From NCBI RefSeq assembly GCF_019448235.1, contig NZ_CP080409.1:2542001-2606000 (forward strand): a DNA stretch of 64,000 nucleotides, read 5' to 3'. The notes below the pieces were generated by a model. The model saw only the letters and a list, made by a program, of their open reading frames with translations. It had not been told where the DNA came from and ran no database searches. Shown here in pieces: positions 53,712-62,023 of the stretch. The translations under genes were made by a program, and so were the position numbers. This DNA comes from Nocardioides panacisoli. GTDB taxonomy: Bacteria; Actinomycetota; Actinomycetes; Propionibacteriales; Nocardioidaceae. The first letter of the stretch is position 1, and the number at the start of each line of letters is the position of its first letter.

Positions 53712-55049
53712 TCAGCCGATCGCCCGCAGCAGCCGGTCGGCCTTCCAGCGGGTCTCCGCGTACTCCTCGGCGGCGTCGGAGTCGACGGTGATCCCGCCCC
53801 CGGTGCCCAGCAGGTAGGTCCCGTCGCCGGTGGTCATCAGGCTGCGGATCACTACGCCGAGATCGGCGCGGCCGTCGCCGGCCACCCAGCCGAACGCACC
53901 GGCGTACGCCCCGCGCGGGGAGTCCTCGACCTCGCCGATGATCTGCATGGTGCGCAGCTTGGGCGCTCCGGTCATCGACCCGGCCGGGAAGAGCGACCGC
54001 AGCGCCGCCACCGTGGAGACGTCGCCGCGCAACCGCCCACGCACCGTGGAGACGAGCTGATGCACCGAGGCGTAGGACTCGACCTGCATCAGCGAGGGCA
54101 CCGCCACCGACCCGACCTCGCAGACGACGGAGAGGTCGTTGCGCAGCAGGTCGACGATCATCAGGTTCTCCGAGCGGAACTTCGGATCGGTCGCGAGCCG
54201 GTCCCGCGCCGCCGCGTCCTCGGCCTCGGTGGCACCACGCGGCGTCGTGCCCTTGATCGGCTTGGTCTCCAGCTCCCGGTCCGCGGTGACGAGCGCGTAG
54301 CGCTCCGGACTCGAGCTGAGCAGGTGGGCCCGCGCGCCCGGCACGTCGTGCTGGAGGTAGCCGGCGTACGGCGCGGGGTTGATCGCCCGCAGCCGCAGGT
54401 ACGCCTCGGCCGGCGCCAGGTCGCTCGCGACGGCGAGCCGGTGCGTCAGGTTCACCTCGTAGGAGTTGCCCGCGTGGAGGTGCTCCTGGACGGCGGCGAA
54501 GGCGGAGGTGTAGGCGCGTGGCGGGGATGCGGGGTCCCGCCCGGACACCCCGGGGAGCATCGCCGGAGACACGCGCGGCGCGCCACCGGCCACGGACCCC
54601 GAACCCTCGCGCCGTGCGTGGCGCAGGGGCTCTGCGACCGTAGGGGTGTCCGGGCGGGACCCCGCATCCCCGCCACCCCTCTCCCCGAAGCTCCTCACAT
54701 GGCTCGGGCGCATCCAGACCGCGTCGGGGAGGTGGGGATCGGACTCGGCCGGGAGGTCGGGGCGAGCGGCGTAGCCGAAGTAGCCGAACCACTGGTCGTC
54801 GGGGCTGCCGGCGGCGAGCTCGGCCTCGAGCACGGCGAAGGGGTCGTCGCCGACCACCTCGGCCCGGCCACTCGCATGGCGAGTGACCTCGCGACGGGCG
54901 GCGTCGTAGGTGAGGGACACGTCGTCGGGCTCGAGCCACCCGATGATCGAACGCCGGCGGGACCACTCGCGAGCGCCACCGCCGTCGAGCCAGAAGCAGC
55001 GCTCGTGCCGAGCCGCGACGCGGGTGAACTCCTCGACGACGTCGCTCAT
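53712..55049 (-). CDS. pabB: Aminodeoxychorismate synthase component I, with in-frame repeat insertion
   Basis: 445 aa. Joins chorismate and ammonia for folate synthesis. The chorismate-binding domain (about 180-445) has NSYEVNLTH, the diagnostic TKPIKGTTPRG (Lys near 248), RSENLMIVDLLRNDLS, VHQLVSTVRGRL, FPAGSMTGAPK and GTGGGITVDSD, so the enzyme looks intact. Residues about 125-177 (GGGDAG to PASPP) are encoded by the 159-bp structured element C2 at 54518-54676. They form a Gly/Pro/Arg-rich loop between the N-terminal domain and the catalytic core. The ATG overlaps the pabA stop (ATGA). Confidence 0.93.
   Translation of the reverse strand: MSDVVEEFTRVAARHERCFWLDGGGAREWSRRRSIIGWLEPDDVSLTYDAARREVTRHASGRAEVVGDDPFAVLEAELAAGSPDDQWFGYFGYAARPDLPAESDPHLPDAVWMRPSHVRSFGERGGGDAGSRPDTPTVAEPLRHARREGSGSVAGGAPRVSPAMLPGVSGRDPASPPRAYTSAFAAVQEHLHAGNSYEVNLTHRLAVASDLAPAEAYLRLRAINPAPYAGYLQHDVPGARAHLLSSSPERYALVTADRELETKPIKGTTPRGATEAEDAAARDRLATDPKFRSENLMIVDLLRNDLSVVCEVGSVAVPSLMQVESYASVHQLVSTVRGRLRGDVSTVAALRSLFPAGSMTGAPKLRTMQIIGEVEDSPRGAYAGAFGWVAGDGRADLGVVIRSLMTTGDGTYLLGTGGGITVDSDAAEEYAETRWKADRLLRAIG
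54518..54676. repeat. Structured element C2 inserted in frame in pabB
   Basis: Perfect 34-bp inverted repeats (54518-54551 and 54643-54676) enclose a 91-bp core that matches the core of element C1 (29491-29635) with three substitutions. The arms of C1 and C2 share no sequence, yet each pair is self-complementary. The core can fold with GCGCCAC(54580-54586)/GTGGCGC(54618-54624) and CACGG(54591-54595)/CCGTG(54612-54616) stacked as one stem, CGCCG/CGGCG as a second and GAGC/GCTC closing. Length 159 bp is 53 codons, so pabB stays open. Confidence 0.9.
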
Positions 55050-55624
55050 GCCGCCACCCCCAGGAAGTTCGCCACCAGCGCCGCGCCGTGCTCGGAGAGG
55101 ATCGACTCGGGATGGAACTGCACCCCCACCTGGGGCCGGTCGACGTGCGCGACGCCCATCGTCAGCCCGCTCAGCCGGTCCGTCGCGGTACGCCGCAGCT
55201 CCGCGGGCAGCGCCACCGCCGCCAGCGAGTGGTAGCGCACGGCCCGGAAGCCCGCCGGCAGCCCCGCGAACAGCCCCGCGCCGTCGTGGTCGACGACCGC
55301 GTCCACGCCGTGGCCGGGACGCACCCGCTCCACGCGGCCGCCGTACGCCGTCACGAGGCCCTGCAGGCCCAGGCACACCCCGAGCAGGGGTCGGCTGCCG
55401 TCGCGGATGACCTCGCGCCCGACGGCGAAGTCGTCCGGGTCGGCGGGGTGGCCGGGGCCGGGTGAGAGGACGACGTACTCGTGGGCGAGGACGTCGGCCG
55501 GTTCGCACTCGTCGTGCTGCAGCACGGTGGGCAGGCGGCCGCTGACGCCGGCGACGAGGTGGACCAGGTTGCCGGTGTAGGAGTCGTGGTGGTCGACGAC
55601 CACGACGTCCGGTGTGCGCGCCAT
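55046..55624 (-). CDS. pabA: Glutamine amidotransferase, aminodeoxychorismate/anthranilate synthase component II
   Basis: 192 aa class I glutamine amidotransferase. DHHDSYTGNLVHL at the start, nucleophile Cys in GVCLGLQ (near 83; Leu replaces the common His), and QFHPES (His/Glu near 170) complete the triad. It supplies ammonia to PabB, with which it overlaps by four bases. A PhzE-like gene lies 20 bp upstream, so the three may share a transcript. Confidence 0.93.
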   Translation of the reverse strand: MARTPDVVVVDHHDSYTGNLVHLVAGVSGRLPTVLQHDECEPADVLAHEYVVLSPGPGHPADPDDFAVGREVIRDGSRPLLGVCLGLQGLVTAYGGRVERVRPGHGVDAVVDHDGAGLFAGLPAGFRAVRYHSLAAVALPAELRRTATDRLSGLTMGVAHVDRPQVGVQFHPESILSEHGAALVANFLGVAA

Positions 55625-55643
55625 CAGCCCGGTGCCGTCCCGG

Positions 55644-57584
55644 TCAGCTCGGGAGCAGCACGTCGCAGACGAGGTCGTGGACGATGTCGTAGCCGTTCTG
55701 CGTCAGGATCGACTCGGCGTGGAACTGCACCCCGCGGTAGTGCGGGCCGGCGAGGGCGTTGACGTCGCCGGTCTCCCGGTCGGCCTCGACGGTGACGCCG
55801 TCGGGGAGCTGCGTCGGGACCCCGGTCGCGTCGGCCACCCGGCCGACGAAGGTGTTGTAGAACCCGACGCGCTCGGTGCGACCGCCCACGGTGACGGCGG
55901 ACTGGGTGCCCTGGAAGACGATGTCCTTGTAGGCCAGCGGGATGCCGAGCTGGTGGCACAGTGCCTGGTGGCCCAGGCAGACGGCGAGGAAGGGCCGCTG
56001 CTCGGCGAGCAGCCCGTCGATGGCCGAGCGCAGCGCCTGCATCTTGGGGTCGGTGTCGTCGCGGGGGTCGCCGGGACCGGGGCCGACGATGACCAGGTCG
56101 TGGCCAGCGATGCTCTCGGCGCCGCGGGCGGCGTACTCGGAGTAGCGGACGACCTCGCTGGTCATGCCCAGCACACCGAGGAGGTGGCGCAGCATGTTGA
56201 CGAAGTCGTCCTCGCCGTCGAGGATCACCGCGCTCAGCCCCGCCAGCCGAGGGTCGGGCGGGGTGCCCGCCTGGTCGGTGAGCCAGAAGCTGCTCAGCCG
56301 CTGGTTGCGGGCGTTGAGCGCGACCAGCACGTCCTCGTCGGCGGCGAGCGCGGCGAGGTCGACCTCGGGGGCGGGCGCCGGGGGCACCAGCCCGAACGCG
56401 GAGAGGATGCCGCCGGCCTTGGCGTGGGTCTCGGCCACCTCGTACGCCGGGTCGGAGTCGCGCACCAGCGTCGCCCCGGCGGTGACCTTGAGCCGCCCCT
56501 CGAGGTCGACGTCGGCGGTGCGGATGACGATGGGGCTGTCGACGACCTGCTGGCCGGACTCGTCGCGGCCGAAGAGGGCCAGCGCGGAGGCGTAGTAGCC
56601 GCGGCCCTCGGGCTCGTAGGCCTTGATGAGGCGGCAGGCGTTCTCGACCGGGGAGCCGGTGACGGTGGCGGCGTACATCGTGTCGCGCAGCACCTCGCGG
56701 ACGTCGCGGTGCGTGCGGCCGGCGAGGAGGTACTCGGTGTGCACCAGGTGCGTCATCGGCTTGAGGAAGGGTCCGAGCACCTGACCGCCCTCGTCGCAGA
56801 TGTCGCACATCATCTTCAGCTCCTCGTCGACGACCATGAAGAGCTCGTAGATCTCCTTCTGGTCGCCGAGGAACTCGGTCAGGCGCGTCTCCAGTGCCCG
56901 GTCGTCGCCCTCGGGCGGGCGGACGCGGAAGGTGCCGGAGATGGGGTTCATCCGCACCGCGCCGCCGCGGACGCTGACGTGCCGCTCGGGGCTGGCGCCG
57001 ATCAGGTAGCGGTCGCCGGTGAAGAACAGGAAGGTCCAGTAGGCGCCGCGCTCGCGCTCGAGCAGGCGCCGGTAGACCGCGAGCGCGCGGGCGGCGCTCC
57101 AGTCGGCGACGACGGCGCGGTAGGTGCGGCCGATGACGAGGTTGGCGCCCTCGCCCTGACCGATCTCGTCGCGGATGATGCGCTCGACGACCTCGGCGTA
57201 GTCGGAGTCGTCGGTGTCGAACCCGCCGCGGTCGGTGAAGTCGACCTCGACCGGGTCGATGGCCTCGATCACCTCGCTCACCGAGAACTCGTGCTCCTCG
57301 TCGATGTCGACGACCGTCAGCGGCGTGCCGTCGTCGTGCACCTCGAAGCCGCGCTCGGCGATCTGGCGGAAGGGCACCGCGACGAGGCGGTCGGCCTGCC
57401 GGCCGGGATCGGGTACGCCGTCCTCGAGCGGGACGTCCATCAGGGAGGCCGCCTCCCACGGGCGGCCGCCGATCACGCCGACGGTGTCGCGCTCACCGGC
57501 GCGGGTGGAGCGGCGGATGATCGACCAGGCGCCGTACTCCTGGATCGCGGCGATGGCGTCCCGGGCGGAGGTGGTCGCGGTCAT
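55644..57584 (-). CDS. PhzE-like fused anthranilate synthase family enzyme
   Basis: 646 aa: chorismate-utilising domain (1-400) fused to a class I glutamine amidotransferase (440-646). Core motifs are RMNPISGTFRVRP, PMTHLVHTEYLLAG, TVTGSPVENACRLI and the amidotransferase AVCLGHQALCHQLG and GVQFHAESILTQNG. The fused order and PISGTFR fit PhzE, which makes 2-amino-2-deoxyisochorismate for phenazine-type products, better than TrpEG. No phzD/phzF partner lies in the window. TAGGCT stands 6 nt before the ATG, suggesting a leaderless transcript that continues into pabA-pabB. Confidence 0.85.
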   Translation of the reverse strand: MTATTSARDAIAAIQEYGAWSIIRRSTRAGERDTVGVIGGRPWEAASLMDVPLEDGVPDPGRQADRLVAVPFRQIAERGFEVHDDGTPLTVVDIDEEHEFSVSEVIEAIDPVEVDFTDRGGFDTDDSDYAEVVERIIRDEIGQGEGANLVIGRTYRAVVADWSAARALAVYRRLLERERGAYWTFLFFTGDRYLIGASPERHVSVRGGAVRMNPISGTFRVRPPEGDDRALETRLTEFLGDQKEIYELFMVVDEELKMMCDICDEGGQVLGPFLKPMTHLVHTEYLLAGRTHRDVREVLRDTMYAATVTGSPVENACRLIKAYEPEGRGYYASALALFGRDESGQQVVDSPIVIRTADVDLEGRLKVTAGATLVRDSDPAYEVAETHAKAGGILSAFGLVPPAPAPEVDLAALAADEDVLVALNARNQRLSSFWLTDQAGTPPDPRLAGLSAVILDGEDDFVNMLRHLLGVLGMTSEVVRYSEYAARGAESIAGHDLVIVGPGPGDPRDDTDPKMQALRSAIDGLLAEQRPFLAVCLGHQALCHQLGIPLAYKDIVFQGTQSAVTVGGRTERVGFYNTFVGRVADATGVPTQLPDGVTVEADRETGDVNALAGPHYRGVQFHAESILTQNGYDIVHDLVCDVLLPS

Positions 57585-57590
57585 GCGCGC

Positions 57591-57596
57591 AGCCTA
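57591..57596 (-). promoter_or_regulatory. -10-like hexamer for a leaderless PhzE-like transcript
   Basis: On the minus strand TAGGCT ends 6 nt (GCGCGC) before the ATG at 57584; there is no ribosome site in between. Confidence 0.45.
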
Positions 57597-57662
57597 ATGT
57601 TCCCGGCGGCCGGCGGTCCCGACCGGCTCGACGACCGACGGCCCCGCCTTCGGCTGCCGGGC

Positions 57663-59855
57663 TCAGCTGATGGTGGTCAGCGTCTGCGTCGCACGGGTGA
57701 GGACGACGTAGAGGGTGGCGCGACCGGTGGTCGACTCCCCCTCGATCTCCTCGGGCCGCACGACCACGATGCCGTCGAACTCGAGTCCCTTGGTGTCCAG
57801 GCCGGTCAGCACGACGACGCGGTCGTCGCCCGACGGCGCCAGCGTGGGGTCGGCCGCGGCCCGTGCCGCGCTGGGTGCGTCGTCGGCGAGCTCGGGCCAC
57901 GAGGCCAGCCAGCCGTTGACCTCCACGCGACGCGAGGCGGGGACGACGATGCCCACCGTGCCCGGCAGCGTCCGCGCCGCCTCGGCCACGGCCTCCCGGG
58001 TGGCGGCCTCGAGGTCGCCCACGCCGGTGAGCTCGCGCGGCTCGGTGCCGGTGCGGCGTACGGCGTCGGGCAGGTCGGCGTCCAGGCCCACCTGGCGGGC
58101 GTAGTCGGCGGCGTAGGAGTAGATCTCGGCCGAGTTGCGGTAGTTGGTCGAGAGGTGGAACTCGTGGACCGCCTTGCGCTCCAGCGCCTCGGCGCGGGCG
58201 GCTGCGGCCTCCTCGGGCACCGGCCAGGACGACTGCGCCGGGTCGCCGACGATGGTCCACGAGGCGGTGCGGCCGCGTCGGCCCACCATGCGCCACTGCA
58301 TCGGGGAGAGGTCCTGCGCCTCGTCGATGAGGACGTGGGCGTAGCCGTCGTCCTCGATGCTGTGGGTGGGCGGGCGCCAGCCGGGGCCGGTCGCGAACTC
58401 CCGGTCGGCGGCCGTCATCAGCTCCTGGATGTCGACCGCGCCCTCGATCAGCGCGAACGGGTCGTCGCGGTCGTCGTCGGTGCGCTCGGGCACGTCACCC
58501 AATGCGTAGCGCAGCTCGTCCAGCAGCGGCACGTCCTCGACGCTGAGGTCCTCGCCCCAGGACTTGTGCAGCAGCCGCTGCTCCTCGTGGTCGAGCACGC
58601 CCTCGCTGACGCGGGCGAGGAACTCGTGGTCGCGCAGCCAGCCCAGCACCGTCGTGGCGTCCACGGCCGGCCACCAGCCGGCGACGAAGTCGACGAAGTC
58701 GGCCCGCCCCAGCATCTCGTCGTCGAACTCCTCGCGTCCCCGCTCGATGCCGCGCTCGCTGCGGACCTGGCGCCACAGCGCCTCCAGCAGGGCGTTGGCG
58801 ACCTTGGGCAGCTGCTTGTTGCGCTGCCCGTGGGACATCAGGTTGCGCCGGATCCGGCCCAGCGTGCCGCGGTCGAGCACCAGCACGTCGTCGCGGTAGA
58901 AAACGCGGTACTCCGTCGGGCTGCCCGGCGCCTGCTGGCGCGCCGTACGCCGCATGACCTCGGCCATGCGACTGGCCCCCTTGAGGTCGGCGACCGCGGG
59001 GTCGTCGTGGCGGGTCGTGCGGACCCCGTCGACGACCTCGCCGAGGGAGCGCAGCGCGACGGCGGTCTCACCCAACGAGGGCAGCACGCGCTCGATGTAG
59101 CGCATGAAGACGCCGGAGGGGCCGACGATGAGGACGCCGCCGGTCTCGTAGCGCCGCCGGTCGGTGTAGAGGAGGTACGCCGCGCGGTGCAGCGCGACGA
59201 CCGTCTTGCCGGTGCCGGGGCCGCCGGAGATCGACACCACGCCCTTGCTGGGGGCGCGGATGGCCTTGTCCTGCTCGGCCTGGATGGTGGCGACGATGGA
59301 GTGCATCGACCGGTCGCGGGCCCGCTGGAGCTGCGCCATCAGGGCGCCCTCGCCGACGATGGGGAGGTCACGTCCGGCCTCCTCGGCCTCGGCCTGGGCG
59401 TCGGCGTCGAGCAGCTCGTCCTCGACCCCGACGACGTCGCTGCCGGCGCAACGCAGCACGCGGCGGCGGATCACGTCCTGCGGTGTCGCGGCGGTGGCCT
59501 GGTAGAACACGGCGGCCGCCGGTGCGCGCCAGTCGATGAGGAGCGTGTCCCAGTCGTCGTCGCGCAGGCCGATGCGGCCGACGTACCGCGGCTCGCCGTC
59601 GACCCGGTCGGTGAGGTCGAGCCGGCCGAAGACGAGCCCCTCGTGGGCGGCGTCGAGCTGGGCCATGCGTCGCGCGGCCTGGAAGACCATGGCGTCGCGC
59701 TCGACGAGCCCGCCCTCGTGCTCCAAGCTGCCCCGTGAGTGGCCCTCCTTGGCGAGTCGCTGCGCGGCGTCGCCGGCCCGCTCCAACTGGGCGTAGACAC
59801 GGTCGACGAAGGCCTGCTCGGCAGCGACCTCCCGATCGACGAGTTCCTCAGACAC
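57663..59855 (-). CDS. helD: HelD-type RNA polymerase recycling ATPase (HelD/HelR)
   Basis: 730 aa superfamily 1 NTPase. The N-terminal coiled coil (EELVDREVAAEQAFVDRVYAQL) is the arm that enters the RNA polymerase secondary channel. Walker A is SGGPGTGKTVVAL (near 211-218), Walker B VLIDEAQDLSPMQW, and GDPAQSSWP and LSTNYRNSAEI are UvrD-like motifs; the C-terminus has LDTKGLEFDGIVVV and LYVVLTRATQ. Actinobacterial HelD frees stalled polymerase, and the HelR branch gives rifampicin tolerance. Which branch this is cannot be decided by eye. GTG start with GGGAG. A perfect palindrome lies upstream. Confidence 0.88.
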   Translation of the reverse strand: MSEELVDREVAAEQAFVDRVYAQLERAGDAAQRLAKEGHSRGSLEHEGGLVERDAMVFQAARRMAQLDAAHEGLVFGRLDLTDRVDGEPRYVGRIGLRDDDWDTLLIDWRAPAAAVFYQATAATPQDVIRRRVLRCAGSDVVGVEDELLDADAQAEAEEAGRDLPIVGEGALMAQLQRARDRSMHSIVATIQAEQDKAIRAPSKGVVSISGGPGTGKTVVALHRAAYLLYTDRRRYETGGVLIVGPSGVFMRYIERVLPSLGETAVALRSLGEVVDGVRTTRHDDPAVADLKGASRMAEVMRRTARQQAPGSPTEYRVFYRDDVLVLDRGTLGRIRRNLMSHGQRNKQLPKVANALLEALWRQVRSERGIERGREEFDDEMLGRADFVDFVAGWWPAVDATTVLGWLRDHEFLARVSEGVLDHEEQRLLHKSWGEDLSVEDVPLLDELRYALGDVPERTDDDRDDPFALIEGAVDIQELMTAADREFATGPGWRPPTHSIEDDGYAHVLIDEAQDLSPMQWRMVGRRGRTASWTIVGDPAQSSWPVPEEAAAARAEALERKAVHEFHLSTNYRNSAEIYSYAADYARQVGLDADLPDAVRRTGTEPRELTGVGDLEAATREAVAEAARTLPGTVGIVVPASRRVEVNGWLASWPELADDAPSAARAAADPTLAPSGDDRVVVLTGLDTKGLEFDGIVVVRPEEIEGESTTGRATLYVVLTRATQTLTTIS

Positions 59856-59892
59856 CCGACTGTTCTCCCGCCGTCCTCGCTGCTGTGTCCGT

Positions 59893-59912
59893 GCCGCGCC
59901 CCGGCGCGGCAA
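59893..59912. promoter_or_regulatory. Palindrome in the helD upstream region
   Basis: TGCCGCGCC-CC-GGCGCGGCA is a perfect 9-2-9 inverted repeat, 38-57 bp before the helD start. It may be an operator or 5'-UTR hairpin. It does not match the rifamycin-associated element found before helR in Streptomyces. Confidence 0.45.
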
Positions 59913-60096
59913 GAGCACAACTTTACTCGTTCACGCGTTGTTCCGCGCGATCATGGCGGACTCAGCCGAGGCCGCGGATCGAGACAGGTATGGACGCTGC
60001 GGTGGTCAGGACCCCACCAACGCAGCGAGTCGGCAGCGGCACTGCTGGCTACCTCCCCGGTTCGAGTCGCGTCGCCGTCTCGACCCGAAGGGACAC

Positions 60097-60522
60097 TCAG
60101 CGCCGGGGTAAGGCGTCCGCCGGTCCTGCGACACGTGCGGAATGCGCGTCGACCACAATGCGTCGCTCGCCCTCCCAGAGCACCTGGAACTGGATCCCAG
60201 CCGTGCACGGCTGAGCACGAAGCACCGCCACTTCGGAGAGGCCCCAGTCGATGGCCTCCGGGTGGCGAACCATCGAGGTAGTCAGGCCGCCCTCCATCAG
60301 CAGTCGCTGCACGCCCTCCATCTCGATGGTCAAACGCTGCTCGCGTGTGTCGAGGTCAGGGCGCAGCACGCCATCCGAGAGCCGAGCCAGATCGAAACCC
60401 AGCCTCAGTCCATACCCGTGACGAGTGAGTGTCATCTCGACCAGGAGGGACTCCTGTCCGCGCAGCCATCCACGCAGCTCGTGATCCAGCGCGGCAGCCT
60501 CGTGAAACGTGGCCGTGTCCAT
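60097..60522 (-). CDS. Hypothetical cytoplasmic protein, 141 aa
   Basis: Soluble, acidic, no signal or helix for the membrane. Predicted strands and helices include LLVEMTLTRHGYGLRLGFDLARL and LTIEMEGVQRLLMEGGL. The single cysteine is in AQPCTAGIQFQVL. The downstream ATG (MDTATFHEA) is chosen because GAGGA stands eight bases before it. GC content is slightly lower than that of the neighbours. The size and the ligand-like fold resemble small immunity-type proteins, but no toxin gene is adjacent, so I do not assign a role. Confidence 0.55.
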   Translation of the reverse strand: MDTATFHEAAALDHELRGWLRGQESLLVEMTLTRHGYGLRLGFDLARLSDGVLRPDLDTREQRLTIEMEGVQRLLMEGGLTTSMVRHPEAIDWGLSEVAVLRAQPCTAGIQFQVLWEGERRIVVDAHSARVAGPADALPRR

Positions 60523-60616
60523 GCCAGTCATCCTCGCAATTCTCCAGCGGTGACCGGCCGGTCGGGACGCCCTCCAGCGGCGCGGGAGTGTCGGTGGTCC
60601 CGCCTAGCGTGGGGGC

Positions 60617-62011
60617 ATGACGAGGACAGCTCCAGCCGAGGGGATCGCGGAAGCGGTCGACGCGGTGGCGCGGCTGGCCGACCTCGACTGGGACGAGCTC
60701 GGCGACGCGGAGGCGTTGGCCGCGACCGTGGAGGTCGGCCGGGTCCGGTCGATCGCCGACGGCGCGCTCACCGCACTGGCCGAGCGGATCGAGGCCGCCG
60801 ACGCAGCCGACCTGGCGGGATGGGCCTCGACGAAGGACTTCCTCACCCACGCCCTCGGCGGCCGCAAGGGTGCCGGCGGCAGCATCGTGCGGGTCGCCAA
60901 GCAGACCGCGGGGACCCCTGAGGTGCGCGCTGCCCTGATGGCGGGTGAGGTCTCCTTCGCCCAGGCCAGTGCGATCGGGCAGCGGGTGAGCACGCTGCCC
61001 AACGCCCCCGAGCTGCGCCAGCAGGCCGCGACCATGATGCTCGACCAGGTCCGCGACCACGGGTCGGACGCGACCGACCTCGACCGCGGCTTCCGCGACG
61101 TGGTCACGCGACTCGATCCCGACGGCACCCTGCTCGGCGACGACCGCGGCAAGGAGCTCGCCGAGCGTGGCGCACACCTGGCCCGCCACCTGGCCTTCAG
61201 CCCCGACACCGTGGGTGGCGTCCGGATCAAGGGCTACGCGACCCTCGAGGAGGCCGAGCTCGTCAAGGCCACCCTGATGCCGCTGGCCGCGCCACGCCCC
61301 ACCGAGCCCGGAGCCTGCGGCGGCGACCCCGACACCCGCCACCGATACGACGAGCACGGCCGGCCCGTCGGAGCCAACTGTCCCGACCCCACCTGCAGCC
61401 ACGACGGCCGCGACCCCCGCGAGGGCGGCGTACGGCTCTGGGACGCATTGGTCGAGGCCTGTGGACGGCTCGCTGACACCGATGCACTCCCCCACGCGCA
61501 CGGCACCACCGCCCGACTCATGGTCACCACCAACGTCGACGACCTCCGCCGGGACCTGGCCAGCTCGGGCGACGGCCTGCTGCCCTCCGGTGACACGATC
61601 TCCGCTGCCGCGGTACGCCGCCTGGCCTGCGACGCGGAGGTGCTGCCGGCCGTCCTCGGTGGCGAGGGCCAGATCCTCGACGTCGGACGCCTGCAGCGGC
61701 TCGTCACCACCGCGATCTGGCACGCACTCGTGCTGCGCGACCAGCACTGCACCTTCCCCGGCTGCACCCGCCTGCCCCTGGCCTGCGACGCCCACCACAT
61801 CACCCACTGGGCGGACGGCGGCCGCACCAGCCTCGACAACCTCGCCCTGCTGTGCCGCAAGCACCACACGCTCGCCCACCACAGCCCCTGGCGGGTCAGC
61901 ATCGACCCGCACAGGGCCAGACCCGTCTGGACGCCGCCGACTCCGGTCGACACCACCGACCGATTCACCTACGTCCCGCCCCGAGCGCGACCACCCACCC
62001 GCGCCGCCTGA
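60617..62011 (+). CDS. DUF222 / HNH endonuclease-like protein (13E12 family)
   Basis: 464 aa. A long helical DUF222 domain (about 10-330) is followed by an HNH domain: CTFPGCTRLPLACDAHHITH, then WADGGRTSLDNLALLCRKHH (about 380-425), with the Cys pair and His residues that bind zinc and metal. Such genes occur in many copies in actinobacterial genomes (REP13E12 in M. tuberculosis). Their role is unknown and a mobile-element origin is suspected. TAGCGT ends 6 nt before the ATG, with no clear ribosome site. Confidence 0.88.
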   Translation: MTRTAPAEGIAEAVDAVARLADLDWDELGDAEALAATVEVGRVRSIADGALTALAERIEAADAADLAGWASTKDFLTHALGGRKGAGGSIVRVAKQTAGTPEVRAALMAGEVSFAQASAIGQRVSTLPNAPELRQQAATMMLDQVRDHGSDATDLDRGFRDVVTRLDPDGTLLGDDRGKELAERGAHLARHLAFSPDTVGGVRIKGYATLEEAELVKATLMPLAAPRPTEPGACGGDPDTRHRYDEHGRPVGANCPDPTCSHDGRDPREGGVRLWDALVEACGRLADTDALPHAHGTTARLMVTTNVDDLRRDLASSGDGLLPSGDTISAAAVRRLACDAEVLPAVLGGEGQILDVGRLQRLVTTAIWHALVLRDQHCTFPGCTRLPLACDAHHITHWADGGRTSLDNLALLCRKHHTLAHHSPWRVSIDPHRARPVWTPPTPVDTTDRFTYVPPRARPPTRAA

Positions 62012-62023
62012 GGACGCGAGCGG

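Noticed and set aside
55614..59738. A 1374-codon open frame on the plus strand opposite the PhzE-like and helD genes
   Set aside because: It is antisense to two genes with full family motifs. Its translation is low-complexity Gly/Ala/Val/Arg/Asp without domains. Long antisense frames are expected when third positions are nearly all G or C.
59893..59912. Rifamycin-associated element upstream of helD
   Set aside because: The palindrome lacks the CTTGCGGCAAG-type core of the known element, so I list it only as an unassigned palindrome.
60617..62011. Intein or homing endonuclease insertion from the HNH motif
   Set aside because: The full DUF222-HNH architecture is a free-standing family present in many copies in actinobacteria; no host gene is interrupted here.
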